Made by a program: the position numbers and the translations under genes. Below the pieces are notes generated by a model. It ran no database searches. It was not told the origin of the DNA and was given only the letters and a program-made list of their open reading frames with translations. 64,000 bases of DNA, taken from the NCBI GenBank assembly GCA_029953675.1, contig JAMWBK010000001.1:2393001-2457000 (forward strand), in the 5' to 3' direction. Source of the stretch: Rhodosorus marinus. Its lineage: Eukaryota; Rhodophyta; Stylonematophyceae; Stylonematales; Stylonemataceae. Of the stretch, positions 48,857-59,574 are shown piece by piece (positions within the stretch are counted from its first letter, which is position 1; each line of letters begins with the position of its first letter).

Positions 48857-50650
48857 TGGGAACTTCACACCTCTATAGTTTTTATAAGCTTTTTCAAGGA
48901 TAATCCTTAAGCACGGGAGTGACGCCTCCTTGGCTAACCATCCAACGTCCAACACGGCCTTTACCTCGACAGAAAGGAATACATGCTAACCATGCTTCCT
49001 TGTTCTTGGTCAGCAGCACTGCTTCTGCTAGAGAGGCGGCCCACCACCCCATGGCTTACACAGGAGAACTTCAGACAGCCCTCCGCTCGCGCAGTGCCAA
49101 AAAACACTCAACTCTGTGCTGCTTTCTTTCTTTGATTCCGCGAAAGCTGTGGAGCGGTGTAAGCTCAAAAATTTACTAAGCGACGGCGCCCTCAATCTCT
49201 CTATTAGATACCATTCAATGGAACATGCAACCTTTAAAGGGGGGATGAGGAATACACAACGGACACTCCAAACCCCCGCTAATTACACGCAAAATATTTA
49301 TTCCTAATTCTCGAATCGAATTGAACCCCGCCCTCATAGTTTCACATTTTCTTAGCAGAGAAGGAAGGGGGAGAAAGTCCTCAGTCCAGGGACCGTTGAG
49401 ATAGTGTTTTCGGAGCGGGCAAAGGGAATTGATCTACCAAGATATGCCAGCTTGCCTGCCTGTCATTCAAATCACCTGAAAACTAGGCCTTGGGTGCAAG
49501 GATTACAAACCGCTTGTGTATTTTACATTCAAATTAATTTCTGGTTTATGATTTTTGTGGGGAACTCCGTCGTAAACTGGCTTTACTAGCATTGCCCTAC
49601 CCCTCCACCCACCCCCCAAAAAAGAGTCAAATGCTTCTTATCATACTACTACTAAATCCGTCAACTCGTGAACTGGAAGAAGACGATTTTATTACGACAA
49701 ATCAAAACCATGGAAGCAAGAATTGCCAATAGAATTCGAGGGTGGAAACCGCCATTGGCGATTGTTTTAGCTCGAAATCAAGGATCGCCGGGGGGGGAGG
49801 GGGCCGGGATACTACTGTGCTACTGGGGAGTGAACTGCGCCATGGGACGTGGTGAATACTATTGGGAGTGGGTGGGGATGATGGTTGTGGGGTTAGCGAA
49901 ACAAGCACCAATTGGTAGCAAGCAGCCGGTGACGTATAGAACAGGAGCAAGATAGAAGGATGAGCACGGACGGTTTACCCTGGGGTTCCCCCCCGACACC
50001 TGACCTGTCCAAAAACAAAAAGCACGATTCCCCGTGTGATGAACGTCACTTGCTTTTTTACTGTTCCTCTTCATGGATATCAAGAGAGGATGTTCAAATA
50101 GGTAATTCCCTGCGGGGTTTTTGGGCGGAATTGTATTATTTTTTTGAGCATGAAGAGCTGGAAGGTCACAGCCGATTAGCGGCATATCAAATTCAAAAGA
50201 CTGTGTCCCCTAGATTCCTTCCTCCAGTGTCACAGCACCCTTTCGTTTGTTTTCGAACGGAGAAATGAGGGGGCTTTCGCGCAAGGTTTCAGGTGCAACT
50301 CAGCCTGTGCTGTAGAGAAGATGGTTTGGGCATAGGGCACTGTGGTCCCCTCCAGCATGTTGAAGAAGCTCCGTCGCATGGCCTCCGAATTGCGAATCAA
50401 CTCCAAGACTCCTGACCAGGCTTTGCGCATATCTGTAACGACAAAAAATTTTCTCTATTGATAGAGCGTTTGGCTCTAAGATTTGCCAAAGACTTTGGTT
50501 GGGGTCAGATTCGTTGTTCCGAAAGCGCGTCCACTGCTGCTTTGGACACTGGCATCACAAAAGCGCCTCATCACCGAAGGCATACATAAATGGTATGAGC
50601 CCGCTGAGATACGGGTGTGACCGGGAGATGGGGCATAGTATCTTACGATC
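48857..50650. other. Intergenic, possible small minus-strand exons
   Basis: No gene can be assigned. A minus-strand frame at 50230-50440 (MRKAWSGVLELIRNSEAMRR) is preceded by a good acceptor (ttttttgtcgttacag near 50437-50452). It could be the last exon of an unrecognised gene divergent from the MDR gene at 50651. 49780-49800 is a G-rich run. Confidence 0.25.
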
Positions 50651-51667
50651 ATGAGTGTCGGGTTAAGAAGAAGCTTTACGAATTTGAGCAAAATGGCGAA
50701 GAAAATGCAGGCGTATCACTATTACAAGTATGGAGGCCCTGAGGAGATGATCCTGAAGGAGGTTGACATGCCCGTACCAATGGACAAGGAGGTCTTGGTG
50801 AAAGTCGAGGCTGCGTCGTTCAATGCAATGGACTGGCGACTTCTGCGAGGAGATCCGTGGTTGGTTAGACTGGCAATGGGCTTGCGCAAGCCCGCGAAAC
50901 CACAGCTGGGCTCGGACCTTGCGGGAACAGTGGTTGCCGTTGGAAAAAAGGTGACACAGTTCAAGGTCGATGACCATGTCTTTGGGACTGCGCGCCTTGG
51001 TGCTTTCGCAGAGTACGCTTGTACGCCCGAGGACAGGCTTATCATCAAGCCTAAATCTACTTCCTTCGAGGAGGCGGCGGCTCTTCCAATAGCGTGTGGA
51101 ACAGCTATTAAGGCCGCCGTCGACTACGCTAACATCCAACCAGGCGAGAAGGTGCTCGTTATTGGAGCTTGCGGTGGCGTGGGTTCATTCTGCATGCAGC
51201 TGGCAAAGTCTCTTGGAGCTCACGTCACGGCAGTATGCAGAACAGCAAACGTTGATATGGCAAAGTCGTTGGGAGCAGATGAAGTGTTCGATTACACAAA
51301 AGAAGACGTCTGCAAATCAGGAAAGGTGTTTGATTCGGTGCTGGACAACGGCCTCTTTCGGTCCATGTTCGACTACAAGGCCGTCATGAACCCAGAAGGA
51401 AGTACTTACTTGCTCATAGGCGGTTCTGGAGACAAGTTCGTCCCGGCGTTGTTTCAGGCTCCACTCGTCTCAATGTTCAGCAAGATGAAGTTCAGGATTG
51501 TCAACTTCGAGCTCACCCAAACTGAGCTTCAGAGGTGTCTCGGATCAGTAGAGAGCGGTAAGGTCAAGCCGGCGATCTGCAAGAGGTACAAGTTCAACGA
51601 AATCCCCGCCGCCATGGCCTATGCCGAGAAGGGCCACGTGCAGGGCAAGGTCGTTGTAAATATGTGA
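50651..51667 (+). CDS. Zinc-free MDR oxidoreductase 2 (quinone reductase-like)
   Basis: Intronless paralogue of the gene at 44272, 338 residues from ATG 50651. The extra N-terminus (MSVGLRRSFTNLSK) is basic and hydroxylated and could be a weak mitochondrial presequence; ATG 50693 (MAKKMQAYHYYKYG) is an alternative start that aligns better with copy 1. Landmarks: GSDLAGTVVAVGKKV, GAFAEYACTP, KVLVIGACGGVGSFCMQLAK, LGADEVFDYTKED, LDNGLFRSMFDY, AICKRYKFNEIPAAMAYAEK, GKVVVNM. No zinc ligands. The expected reaction is NADPH-dependent reduction of a quinone or enone. A partial copy of its 3' end follows directly. Confidence 0.88.
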   Translation: MSVGLRRSFTNLSKMAKKMQAYHYYKYGGPEEMILKEVDMPVPMDKEVLVKVEAASFNAMDWRLLRGDPWLVRLAMGLRKPAKPQLGSDLAGTVVAVGKKVTQFKVDDHVFGTARLGAFAEYACTPEDRLIIKPKSTSFEEAAALPIACGTAIKAAVDYANIQPGEKVLVIGACGGVGSFCMQLAKSLGAHVTAVCRTANVDMAKSLGADEVFDYTKEDVCKSGKVFDSVLDNGLFRSMFDYKAVMNPEGSTYLLIGGSGDKFVPALFQAPLVSMFSKMKFRIVNFELTQTELQRCLGSVESGKVKPAICKRYKFNEIPAAMAYAEKGHVQGKVVVNM

Positions 51668-51790
51668 AGATATTACAAGAAGTGACACAATAGGTGAAGA
51701 TATTACCAAAAGCGACGCAAGCTCAGCGAAATCCCTGCTGCAATGGCCTATGCCGAGAGGTCCACATGCGGGGCAGAGGTTTACCCTGAG
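51668..51790 (+). repeat. Partial duplication of the end of the MDR 2 gene
   Basis: gtgaagatattacaagaagt just after the stop recurs as gtgaagatattaccaaaagc at 51693. 51715-51770 then copies the last coding segment (agctcagcgaaatccctgct ... atggcctatgccgagag against 51593-51634). It is noncoding now and marks a small tandem duplication of the gene end. Confidence 0.75.
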
Positions 51791-51799
51791 TCGTTAGAC

Positions 51800-51985
51800 T
51801 TTCAACCGTAGCTGTTCTCGTTGGCTTCGTACGCTCTTTCGTCGCAACCCAGGGGGGCCTGAGGGTCTCCACTCGGAGCTCTTTTCGACCCTCTGGCGTT
51901 CCAACTCTGCTTTATTCTTGGACGCGCGTCATCAGCGTCTTGTTTCTCGCTTCCTCAGGGTAGTTAGGCTCTGAACAAGCTGGTG
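51800..51985 (+). mobile_element. RLE-C 3' end
   Basis: Encodes, in broken frames, SRWLRTLFRRNPGG-like, LWRSNSALFLDARHQRLVSR and the 3' UTR ggtagttaggctctgaacaa. It sits 10 bp behind the duplicated end of MDR 2. Confidence 0.65.
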
Positions 51986-52608
51986 ATGCTAAGTATACAA
52001 ACTAAATTTTAACAAGGGGCATGCCTCAATGCTATGTTGCCCCGAAATTTGCCACGAAATCAAGGGAGACCCATCGAAGTTTAATCCTAGTATTGGGATT
52101 CAACCTTAAAGCGGGCATGCCCGCCCAGTCTCCGCCTCCATGTGGACCTTACTCGTCCCCACCTTATAAAATTAGCTTAGTACAGATAGTACTATATATT
52201 TCTCTTATAGTACATCCTTTCTATACTGTAAGGCCTCTGAGTCAAAATCGAACAGTCACCCTGAGGCTAATATTTTCTTCGTGGCCACCCAAATATGTGT
52301 GTGTCAACCGCTGCGATGATGCTCAGTTAGATTTGGGTGTGTTGATCTGATCGTGCTCTTAGTCTGCAACAAGCCCAGTCTTGTGGTCGCAGGGTCGTTG
52401 AGCAACTCCTTTTTGTTTGGACGATTGCCAGACATTCCACAGGGATCCGGTGAGCGGTTGGTGTGGTGAACCTGAAAGCAGAAAGTGCACAGTTTTCGGC
52501 ACTGCCTTGGTTTTTGGGTTGAGTAGGAAGCGGTCCTAGAGAGAATAAGTGCGGAGCATAAAGAGGCAGAAAGCGTTCGACGGGTTACATCAAAGGCGAG
52601 CTCTGCGA
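51986..52608. other. Intergenic
   Basis: Short frames only. tactatatattt near 52191 is TATA-like but over 400 bp from the next start. Confidence 0.3.
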
Positions 52609-53375
52609 ATGATGAATGTCAGTATTTCGGATGTACGTATGAAAGTCCTTCAAAAGGCACGTCGAGCAGCAGCCGCCGCCTTTTGGGTGGGCGCCGGCAT
52701 TACAGGGGGATGGATCTACAAACAGGCATCAGACGTATGTTGGATAGAAGCAAACCTTACGCTCTCCGTGCTGGATGGGTTTTGTGTGAGCGATTGCTAA
52801 TTTGTAGTTTCTCGAACCAGTGTTCTATTGTGTCTCTCAGTCTCAATTCGTTGCTCTTCAAAGCAAAAGAGGCGGAACGAGGACGCCGGGAGGTTGGGAC
52901 AGACTGTTTTGAGTATAAAGTCGACCCGAAGTTGGTTGAAGGAGTGACTGCTGAAGAGTTCGGAAGAGCTTTTGCGCGATCGTCTTTTTTCAGTTTTGAA
53001 CGGAAGCTGGGGACGTTATTGGGGACGGGGAAGACAAGGACGGATGAGGAGCTCAAGAAGTTTAAGTTCAACAAGGGTAGAGAGGTTGCAATTACTTTTG
53101 TGGTCTATGAGACGAGACCTGAGACAGGCGAGCTTTTGTGGCGGACTTCGGATGCGATGGATGGTTATTCATGGATGCAGGTGGACGCAGAGAGAGGTGT
53201 TTTCCGGTTTGGTTCTGGATGGAACGCCGGAGACAAGTGGCTTATCGCGTTTCTTCCCATCCACAGAGTCTATTCCCGAATTCTTCTGAAATCCGCTGTC
53301 AAGCGGCTCCTTCTTGATCGGGAGGAGGACTCAGACTTGCCGTCCACCGGTGAAGATGCTCCAACGACTACGTGA
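52609..53375 (+). CDS. Small membrane-anchored protein with one intron, unrecognised
   Basis: Model: exons 52609-52734 and 52821-53375, 226 residues. The donor is gtatgt at 52735, and exon 1 ends in phase 0. The acceptor at 52820 (ctcgaaccag) keeps frame; another in-frame acceptor at 52871 would remove 17 residues, and the pyrimidine-rich site at 52840 does not keep frame. Residues about 16-40 (RRAAAAAFWVGAGITGGWIY) form one membrane helix near the N-terminus. The C-terminal part has REVAITFVVYETRPETGELL, WRTSDAMDGYSWMQVD and LPIHRVYSRILLKSAVKRLL. The last motif recalls SRPBCC/DUF-type proteins that end in PFH..., but this is a weak impression. First of the intron-containing genes at the right side. 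Confidence 0.6.
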
Positions 53376-53957
53376 GATTTTGGTCTGGGTTTCTGAGACT
53401 TCACAAAGCTGGACGAGAGAACAAGAGTGCGATTTTCTCCCGAAAGATTTGTCGTCCAAAATGTCGCTGTGTACAAAGTAAATTGTGGAAAGATGGACCG
53501 TCTCCTAAGGAGCGTGGTTTTGAAGTACAAGGGTAGATGCGCATTCTATTTTCAACGCGGCTTCCAGTGCCAAACTGGTTCCCAGCTGAACTAATGGACT
53601 TCTATGAGCGTCGGATGCAATACTGCGCACCTGCAGAAAAACTTCCCTACACCAAGCAAAAGCAGACTTTCTAACATCCATATCCGCACTCCTCCGAAAA
53701 GCCCGGCAATCGTGCTTAAGAGAAACTGCGAAATTCGAGAGATTGGCGACCAAATATTACACAAATCAAGAAGGTCCCGAGTCTACGGATCTGATATCAT
53801 CTCGCGGGTTGCTCACGGCCAGCCCACATGCGCATCCATACCACCCCAGCTTGCTGACGCCAAACGAACGTAGTAGCCGATCTGCATGGATGGTGAATAC
53901 CAACATATCAATTTTTAAAGTATTAATAAATTCATGGAATCCCTCCTGCCATGAGGT
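53376..53957. other. Intergenic
   Basis: Nothing recognised between the small membrane-protein gene and the tRNA. Confidence 0.3.
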
Positions 53958-54029
53958 GGGGGCGTGGCGCAATGGTAGCGCGTTTGACTCCAGATCAAAA
54001 GGTTGCGTGTTCGATTCACGTCGCCCTCA
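53958..54029 (+). tRNA. tRNA-Trp (anticodon CCA)
   Basis: Folds fully: acceptor 53958-53964 with 54022-54028 (one G-T pair), D stem gcgc/gcgc with loop aatggta, anticodon stem tttga/tcaaa with loop ctccaga (anticodon CCA at 53990-53992), T stem gcgtg/cacgt with loop ttcgatt, discriminator A at 54029. There is no intron and no encoded CCA, as expected for a nuclear gene. The internal A box (tggcgcaatggtagcg) and B box (gttcgattc) support Pol III transcription. Confidence 0.95.
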
Positions 54030-55127
54030 TCAGATTTTTGGGCTGGTTACCTGGGTTTTTACTTCGTTCGAAGATTACCACTACATATATACGTTGAACA
54101 CCAGCAGTGCATAAAAAAGAGCGTCCGCGTACCCCTAGATTAGAATAGAGGTTACGTAAATCAACGTAAATTTCTAATCTTTTGAAAACTCGAGAACTCT
54201 GAAGAATGTGGACGGGGGGGTATATGCGGTGAAAGGTTACTAATCAATATTTCTCCAGGTCTTACTTGTAATTGCTTTCACTTTATTGTTTAAACGAGAG
54301 AGTGATCCATATTCTAGACGTGAGAAAGACCTGAAACTTGTCCAACAGTTGCAAAAATGGGTCGTGTGTGGCATCCACACTGGGATAGGGGGTGGTATAG
54401 ACTACGACTCGTATAACATTATATAGGACCCCGGACTATGTAACGAGTTTGTGGTCACCACCATCAAGAACGTTCAATAGTTTTGTCATTTGGGGGCACA
54501 TTCAAAAACTGATGGAGCGTTGTTGGTTAGGCTTTTCCCGGTCTAGTTGAAAGCTGGGAATCCATATTTTCCAGAGCAGCAAAGAGTTGTTGTAGTTTCA
54601 ACCGGTAACGGGCTGTGAAACAGTAAAACCTAGAGAGACACTGCCTTGGGCTACCCGTACAACCCATATAACGCCGCCCATGCTGCGTCTGGCCTATCTC
54701 TCTCTTATTCCAAATCCAAAGGTCCCAACTCTGTGTGCGTGTTTGTTTTCTCGAGTCGCTTCGGTTCTTGTCTGTAAGCGTAAGACACCCACTCTCTTAG
54801 TGTGGACTGTCCCGCCGGCACATTTCGGTCTGGCTATAGCCACGCTCAATATATTGAGCGTTCAAGGCAAGAAGGGGTTCTGATTACAATGTATGTGGAC
54901 ATCGGGAAGGTCCTGACCGGCAGATGAGTGCATTCTGCGGCCCCAGGGTGCTGAAACCAGTGAGTTGACTCGAGGGACGGAGCGGCTGCGTACTGGACAG
55001 AATCGGTCTGAACTGGATGTTTGATTGGGACTTTCAAGTTTGAAAAACGTGTTTGTTAATAGTGATGGAATACCAAAGGGTAGGAGGAGAACTAGATCAT
55101 CAAGCAGCTGACGGCGTATTAGGTCGG
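54030..55127. other. Intergenic, with a 20-bp perfect palindrome
   Basis: 54842-54861 reads acgctcaatatattgagcgt on both strands, about 270 bp before the Erv46-like start. It is possibly a dimeric factor site or chance. No gene is seen. Confidence 0.4.
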
Positions 55128-57227
55128 ATGCTGGCGTCTCTCGACGCTTTTCCAAAAACTCTCGAGGACTTCAAGGAACGGACGACTCGAGGAGGATGGA
55201 CCAGTGTGGTCACATCGTCGTTTATCCTCATCCTGCTGATTCACGAGATCACCAGGTTCTGCCAGCCCGAGGTGATCACGTCAATGCATGTGGATGATTC
55301 TCGCGGAGGTCAATTGCACTTGTACATTGATGTAGACTTTCCCTATCTCGCCTGTGCATCCATTGGTATCGATGCCATAGATGGTAAGTCGCAACTCGAT
55401 CATATCATCTTTTGGCCCGACGTCTCTCCGGTTGCTGTAGCTAACTCCTCATGCAACTTTTGTGTGATTCCGCGTTGGTCAGTGTCTGGGAAAGATCAAT
55501 TGGAGATCGAGCACGACGTCTATAAGACTCCGATATCCGTGAACGGCGTAGAGGGTGGCAAAGTCAGGTCAACAAAGGCCCATCAAATGCATAGAACGGT
55601 TCCTGAAGGCCTTCCGGAGAACTACTGTGGAAAGTGCATCCCCGGTGTGATGGTTTGTGCTCCCAGCCAAAGACAACATCTTTTTACGGACGCCTTGCTC
55701 TTCCAAGATTTTGCTAAGTATCAACTCTGGGGCTGCCTGCTCTGCGTCTGGTACTGAATGGCCTTCCCTAACAGTTTCAAGATTCATGGTTTTTCTTTTG
55801 TTATATATAGAAATACGGGACCCGATGCTGCAACACTTGTTCCGACGTTCAGAGAGCGTACGATGACGTTGGTTTGAAGTTGCCTCCATTAGACCATATC
55901 GAGCAGTGTGTTAGGGAAGGCCATTCAGTACCAGATGCAGAGCATGAGCAGGTTTGTTGCATCGCTTGTGACTACCAGACTGTTTAATGGAGAAAGGGCC
56001 TGTGTCTTTCTGGCTCTTAACGCCTTGGCCATGAATCTGTTTTGATCAGGGTGGCTGCAATATTCGGGGGCTCCTCAAGTTCGCCAAAGTCGCTGGAAGT
56101 TTTCACATATCTCCAGGACATAGCGTGGCATTCATGGGTATGGCGTTTCGGGATACGTCAATATTTTTGGAAGGAACTGTTAACCTCACCCATACGATAA
56201 ACCGGTTCAGCTTTGGGACTGTGCGTATTCTCCCGTGCCCTGTTCTCTCGACCTTTGTGAAACGTTCTCGACCGGGCAGCTCTGAGTTGAATTTGCTGAG
56301 CCTCTGTCCGTTGTGTTCTGCTTGGGTTTGATTTGTAGCCGACGGATGAGTTTGATGATGAAGCACTTGCAGATGACTATGTGGCTGCTACGAAAGCGAC
56401 GAGAGCATCGCAGAGAAGGCACAAGATTGTAAGAGTGAATCTGAATTTGGATGACCCTGCCCAGAGCCCGTGGGCTGCATCTAAGAATTCGTTTTCATCG
56501 CTTTCTCACTGCCCTAGAAATCTCACTGGAACTATGAGACCGCGGACCCCTTGGATGGAGTTGAGAAGATATCGATCAAGTGAGTAGACTCTATGTTGAG
56601 AGTCCACAGCAGAGCAGGCCGTGGACTGTCAACGTTGTGCTTGTTTGGTTTTGAGCCTCGGCTCTCCGCGCTCAGTCTTCACGCATGCTCAATCACGTTT
56701 TCCGTCGCCCGTCGCAGGACCGGGCAGTACATGTACTATCTTCAGGTCGTTCCTACAACTTTGCGCAGGGGCTACCAGACGGTTGATTTTGAGCAGTACT
56801 CTGTGACGGAGATATTCAGGTGTGTATCGAACAACCAGAGAAGAAACTGGAAGCGGATAGTTGCTGATTTTCCGAGACTTTCCCTTTGCTGTGCAGGCCA
56901 ACTGAAATCGGCCCGTTCATGGAAGAACTCCCTGGGCTCTTTTTCAGGTACGACATGAACCCGATTCGAGTGGATGTGCAGTACAAGGTATGTAGTCAAA
57001 CAAGCCTAGGGGAGTGGACGGTGCATTCACCGGACTGGATAAGGAACGACCAATTTGACGACTTGTTCTCGTGTACTTTATCTCTGGTTTAGAGACCGCC
57101 CTTCACTCGCTTCTTGGTACGAACGTCAGCGATTATCGGAGGCGTATTTGCGTTTTCCAACCTGATCCATAAGCTCATAGGGCTTGTGCAAGACAGACTG
57201 CGTCCGCGAACGCGGAAGGCACTATGA
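55128..57227 (+). CDS. Erv46/ERGIC3-like ER-Golgi cargo receptor, 9 exons
   Basis: Exon model: 55128-55383, 55483-55646, 55811-55951, 56050-56220, 56339-56428, 56518-56579, 56718-56819, 56897-56987, 57093-57227, giving 403 residues (human ERGIC3 is near 383). All junctions are GT..AG and keep frame; the end of exon 2 could instead be 55652. Start 55128 gives MLASLDAFPKTLEDFKERTT, matching the family N-terminus; an upstream in-frame ATG at 55053 exists. Landmarks: first membrane helix (TSSFILILLIHEITRF), MHVDDSRGGQLHLYIDVDFP, IDVSGKDQLEIEHDVYK, CGKC and CCNTCSDVQRAY, GGCNIRGLLKFAKVAGSFHI, HTINRFSFG, DPLDG, QYMYYLQVVPTT, and a last helix (RTSAIIGGVFAFSNLIHKLI). With an Erv41 partner it cycles in COPII/COPI vesicles and retrieves cargo. 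The C-terminus lacks an obvious KKxx signal. Confidence 0.85.
55738..55944. repeat. Intron-exon inverted repeat inside the Erv46-like gene
   Basis: 55738-55773 in intron 2 is the reverse complement of 55909-55944 in exon 3, 36 nt with one mismatch. The exon arm encodes the VREGHSVPDAEH segment. In the pre-mRNA the two arms could pair over the intron 2 acceptor at 55810, leaving a loop of about 135 nt. Confidence 0.85.
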
Positions 57228-57935
57228 AACTTGAACTCACGTCTTGCTTGCGCCAACTTGTGAAAACCTGGCCACGGTTCATGCTCTTTTACAGCATCGA
57301 CATGACGGCAGTTCCGCCCGGGGTTTCGGAGATGAGGGATCGCGGGTGACGCGAAAGCTTGGAACAAGCGGAGAAACGATCACTGTTTCGTAGAAATGGG
57401 GACCTCCAGTTGCTCCCGAAGGGGTGACTGACATTCGATGCTTTAGGAAGAAGCTTACTGAAGGGTCCTTCCCGACTTCCACAGCGGATACGCAAGAATC
57501 GCCGCAAAGAGCGCTGGGGTGCACAATTCCGTCTGAACGTATAATTATCGGGATTGATATTTAATCATTATGTCTATATTGATCGTTTTCAATCAATGAT
57601 ACCGAAAAGACTAGAAAGTTATCTGTATTGGTATGTTAGCGTTAGTTTGGCTTGTACTTGTCCGTATATGGGTCAGTAGGTTAAAGCTCGAAGAGCTCCT
57701 GTACACAGGACGATCAAAAGGGTCCTCGGTGGGGATTGATTAAGCCCTCATCTGTCTCCGACGGCTTGGGCTGTCGGCAGCATCGAACACAGACTGTGGA
57801 TGGGATCTGACGCCCTGGAGCACATTCGTAGGATTTGGGTCTCGGGGAAGCGCTCCCGGACCCCAGACAAACGTAACCCTAGCCACAGTCCATTTTTCAG
57901 GTCCACACTGATCCACTCAGTCACTAAGTGGTTGG
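57228..57935. other. 3' flanks of two convergent genes
   Basis: Lies between the ends of the Erv46-like and carrier genes. AT-rich at 57540-57640. No gene or repeat is seen. Confidence 0.35.
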
Positions 57936-59574
57936 CTACGGCGCTGACTTGACTGAGCTTCTCTTGAGGAACTCGTAAACGGATACCATTACAGTTCCCC
58001 ACAAAGCCACATTGATCATTCTCGGTGCCACACCACGGTAGAAATTAGCGACGCCTCCCTCCCTGTACAATTCTTGGACAATTGATCGTAATCTCGGCGC
58101 TTGATTGCCAGTTTCCTTGCTCTCCATAGTCTTAATCAGAGGATAAGTTCACAGAAATGCTCAGAACTCGAACCCGCCATCGGTGGTCGCCCACACCCAC
58201 AAAACAATCAGGATCCCGCCGAGGGTATAGCCATACGTGCATACCTGTAACCGTGTCTTCACAACGTCCAATGGGTTTGTCAAGAACCCGGAAGTGAGCC
58301 CAGCACACAATGCGGACAAAGTTTGTAGTGCCAGAACGCTTGCTCCCTTTGGCTGCTTCACCGAGACAAATCGAGCAAGGAAACAGTTCCCGAGTGGTCG
58401 GAGTTACGGGAAGGTAAGAATAGACGAAGATCAGCTACGGGGTTGTTTCACGGTCAGAAGCAGTAAACGCAAATGGCTTTTGAGAAGGGCACGGGATTGG
58501 GCTCACCGCTCCATTCGATTCTTTGGTGGGGTTTTCGTCGTCAGCGGAATTTGGCTGGGGTTCATCTCCAGACCTCTCTCTTCGTGAAGAACTTTTGGGT
58601 CCAAAAACACTTTGAAAAAAGATCTCCTTGTAGGCAGCATAGGCGCTCCACCACACGGCGCTGGAAGGCACGTACGTCATCAACGAAATTCCAAAGCCCC
58701 TGTACAAACCTTTAAAACCGTCCGCTGCCAGGAGCTTTCGCACCTGTCAACAGTTGCGCGATAGCAGGTAGCGTGTTCGCGTCAGAACTCCCCTGCCAAA
58801 CGCCAAGCGAAATTCCAAGTTGTGGCGCCATTCATCCTACCTCTTGCAGGCCGCCGTGGGTCTTCCCTTGCTCTCTCTTGCTCACCATAAGGCGCTGGCT
58901 CACAACATCGACGGGAACTACTATTGCCTGTGACGACAGGGACGCGACTCCCCCAGCAAGGAAGCTCGTCATGCCTGCAGTGACGGCATCCGAGGATAGG
59001 CCGATTCTGATGAGGGGAAGAGGGGCTGGACCTTTAGATTGGTGTCATGCGTCCGATGCCGCTGTGGCTCATTCGGGTGGAACTCACCCTTCTACGATCT
59101 TTCCTATAGAGCTCTTCGCGGCTTCGAGGGTGCTGAGATACAGCACCCTCGCCGGGATTGCTCCAAAAATGACTGTCCCGATTCCCCTGTAAAAGCCCAG
59201 AATTCCATTAGTCTGCAGAATAGTTTTCGAAGTATAGTAGGAGCCTCGAAGGCCAGTTCGATGTCCGCTTGGATCATCGAGGACCTAACCAAGTGCACAA
59301 GAGAGAAGTCAGGATCGGACTGCATGATGAGAACGCGTTTACGGCGACGAATCCATGCTGCCCATCAGAGAGAGCAATCCAACACAACACAGAAAAAATG
59401 AGAGGGTATAGGCTCTGACAGGCGATTCCAAGTTACCATCTGCCTGGTCTTTATCACCGACAAAGGGTACAACAACGTGGTTGCCCCAGAGAATAAAAAT
59501 AAACCTGAAGTAAAGAACTTGGCCTTGTCCAATGCCTCCCAGTCCACATCAGCGACATTCCGATCCAGATCCAT
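57936..59574 (-). CDS. Mitochondrial carrier family protein, SLC25A44-like, 6 exons
   Basis: Exon model on the minus strand: 59574-59437, 59284-59088, 59006-58841, 58743-58507, 58355-58245, 58130-57936; 1,044 nt, 347 residues, frame kept throughout. Start 59574 (MDLDRNVADVDWEALDKAKF) matches the DWE.LDK.KF opening of SLC25A44-type carriers. Three carrier repeats are present: signatures LYPLSVIKTR, VPVDVVSQRL and NPLDVVKTRL (the first two with the departures seen in this subfamily), each followed by a G..G.YRG-type motif (GFYRGIGTVIFGAIPARVLY, GLYRGFGISLMTYVPSSAVW, NFYRGVAPRMINVALW). An insert of about 30 polar residues (SSSRRERSGDEPQPNSADDE) follows repeat 2. Expected in the inner mitochondrial membrane. 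SLC25A44 moves branched-chain amino acids in mammals; the substrate here is inferred only. Exon 5 may start at 58352. Confidence 0.85.
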
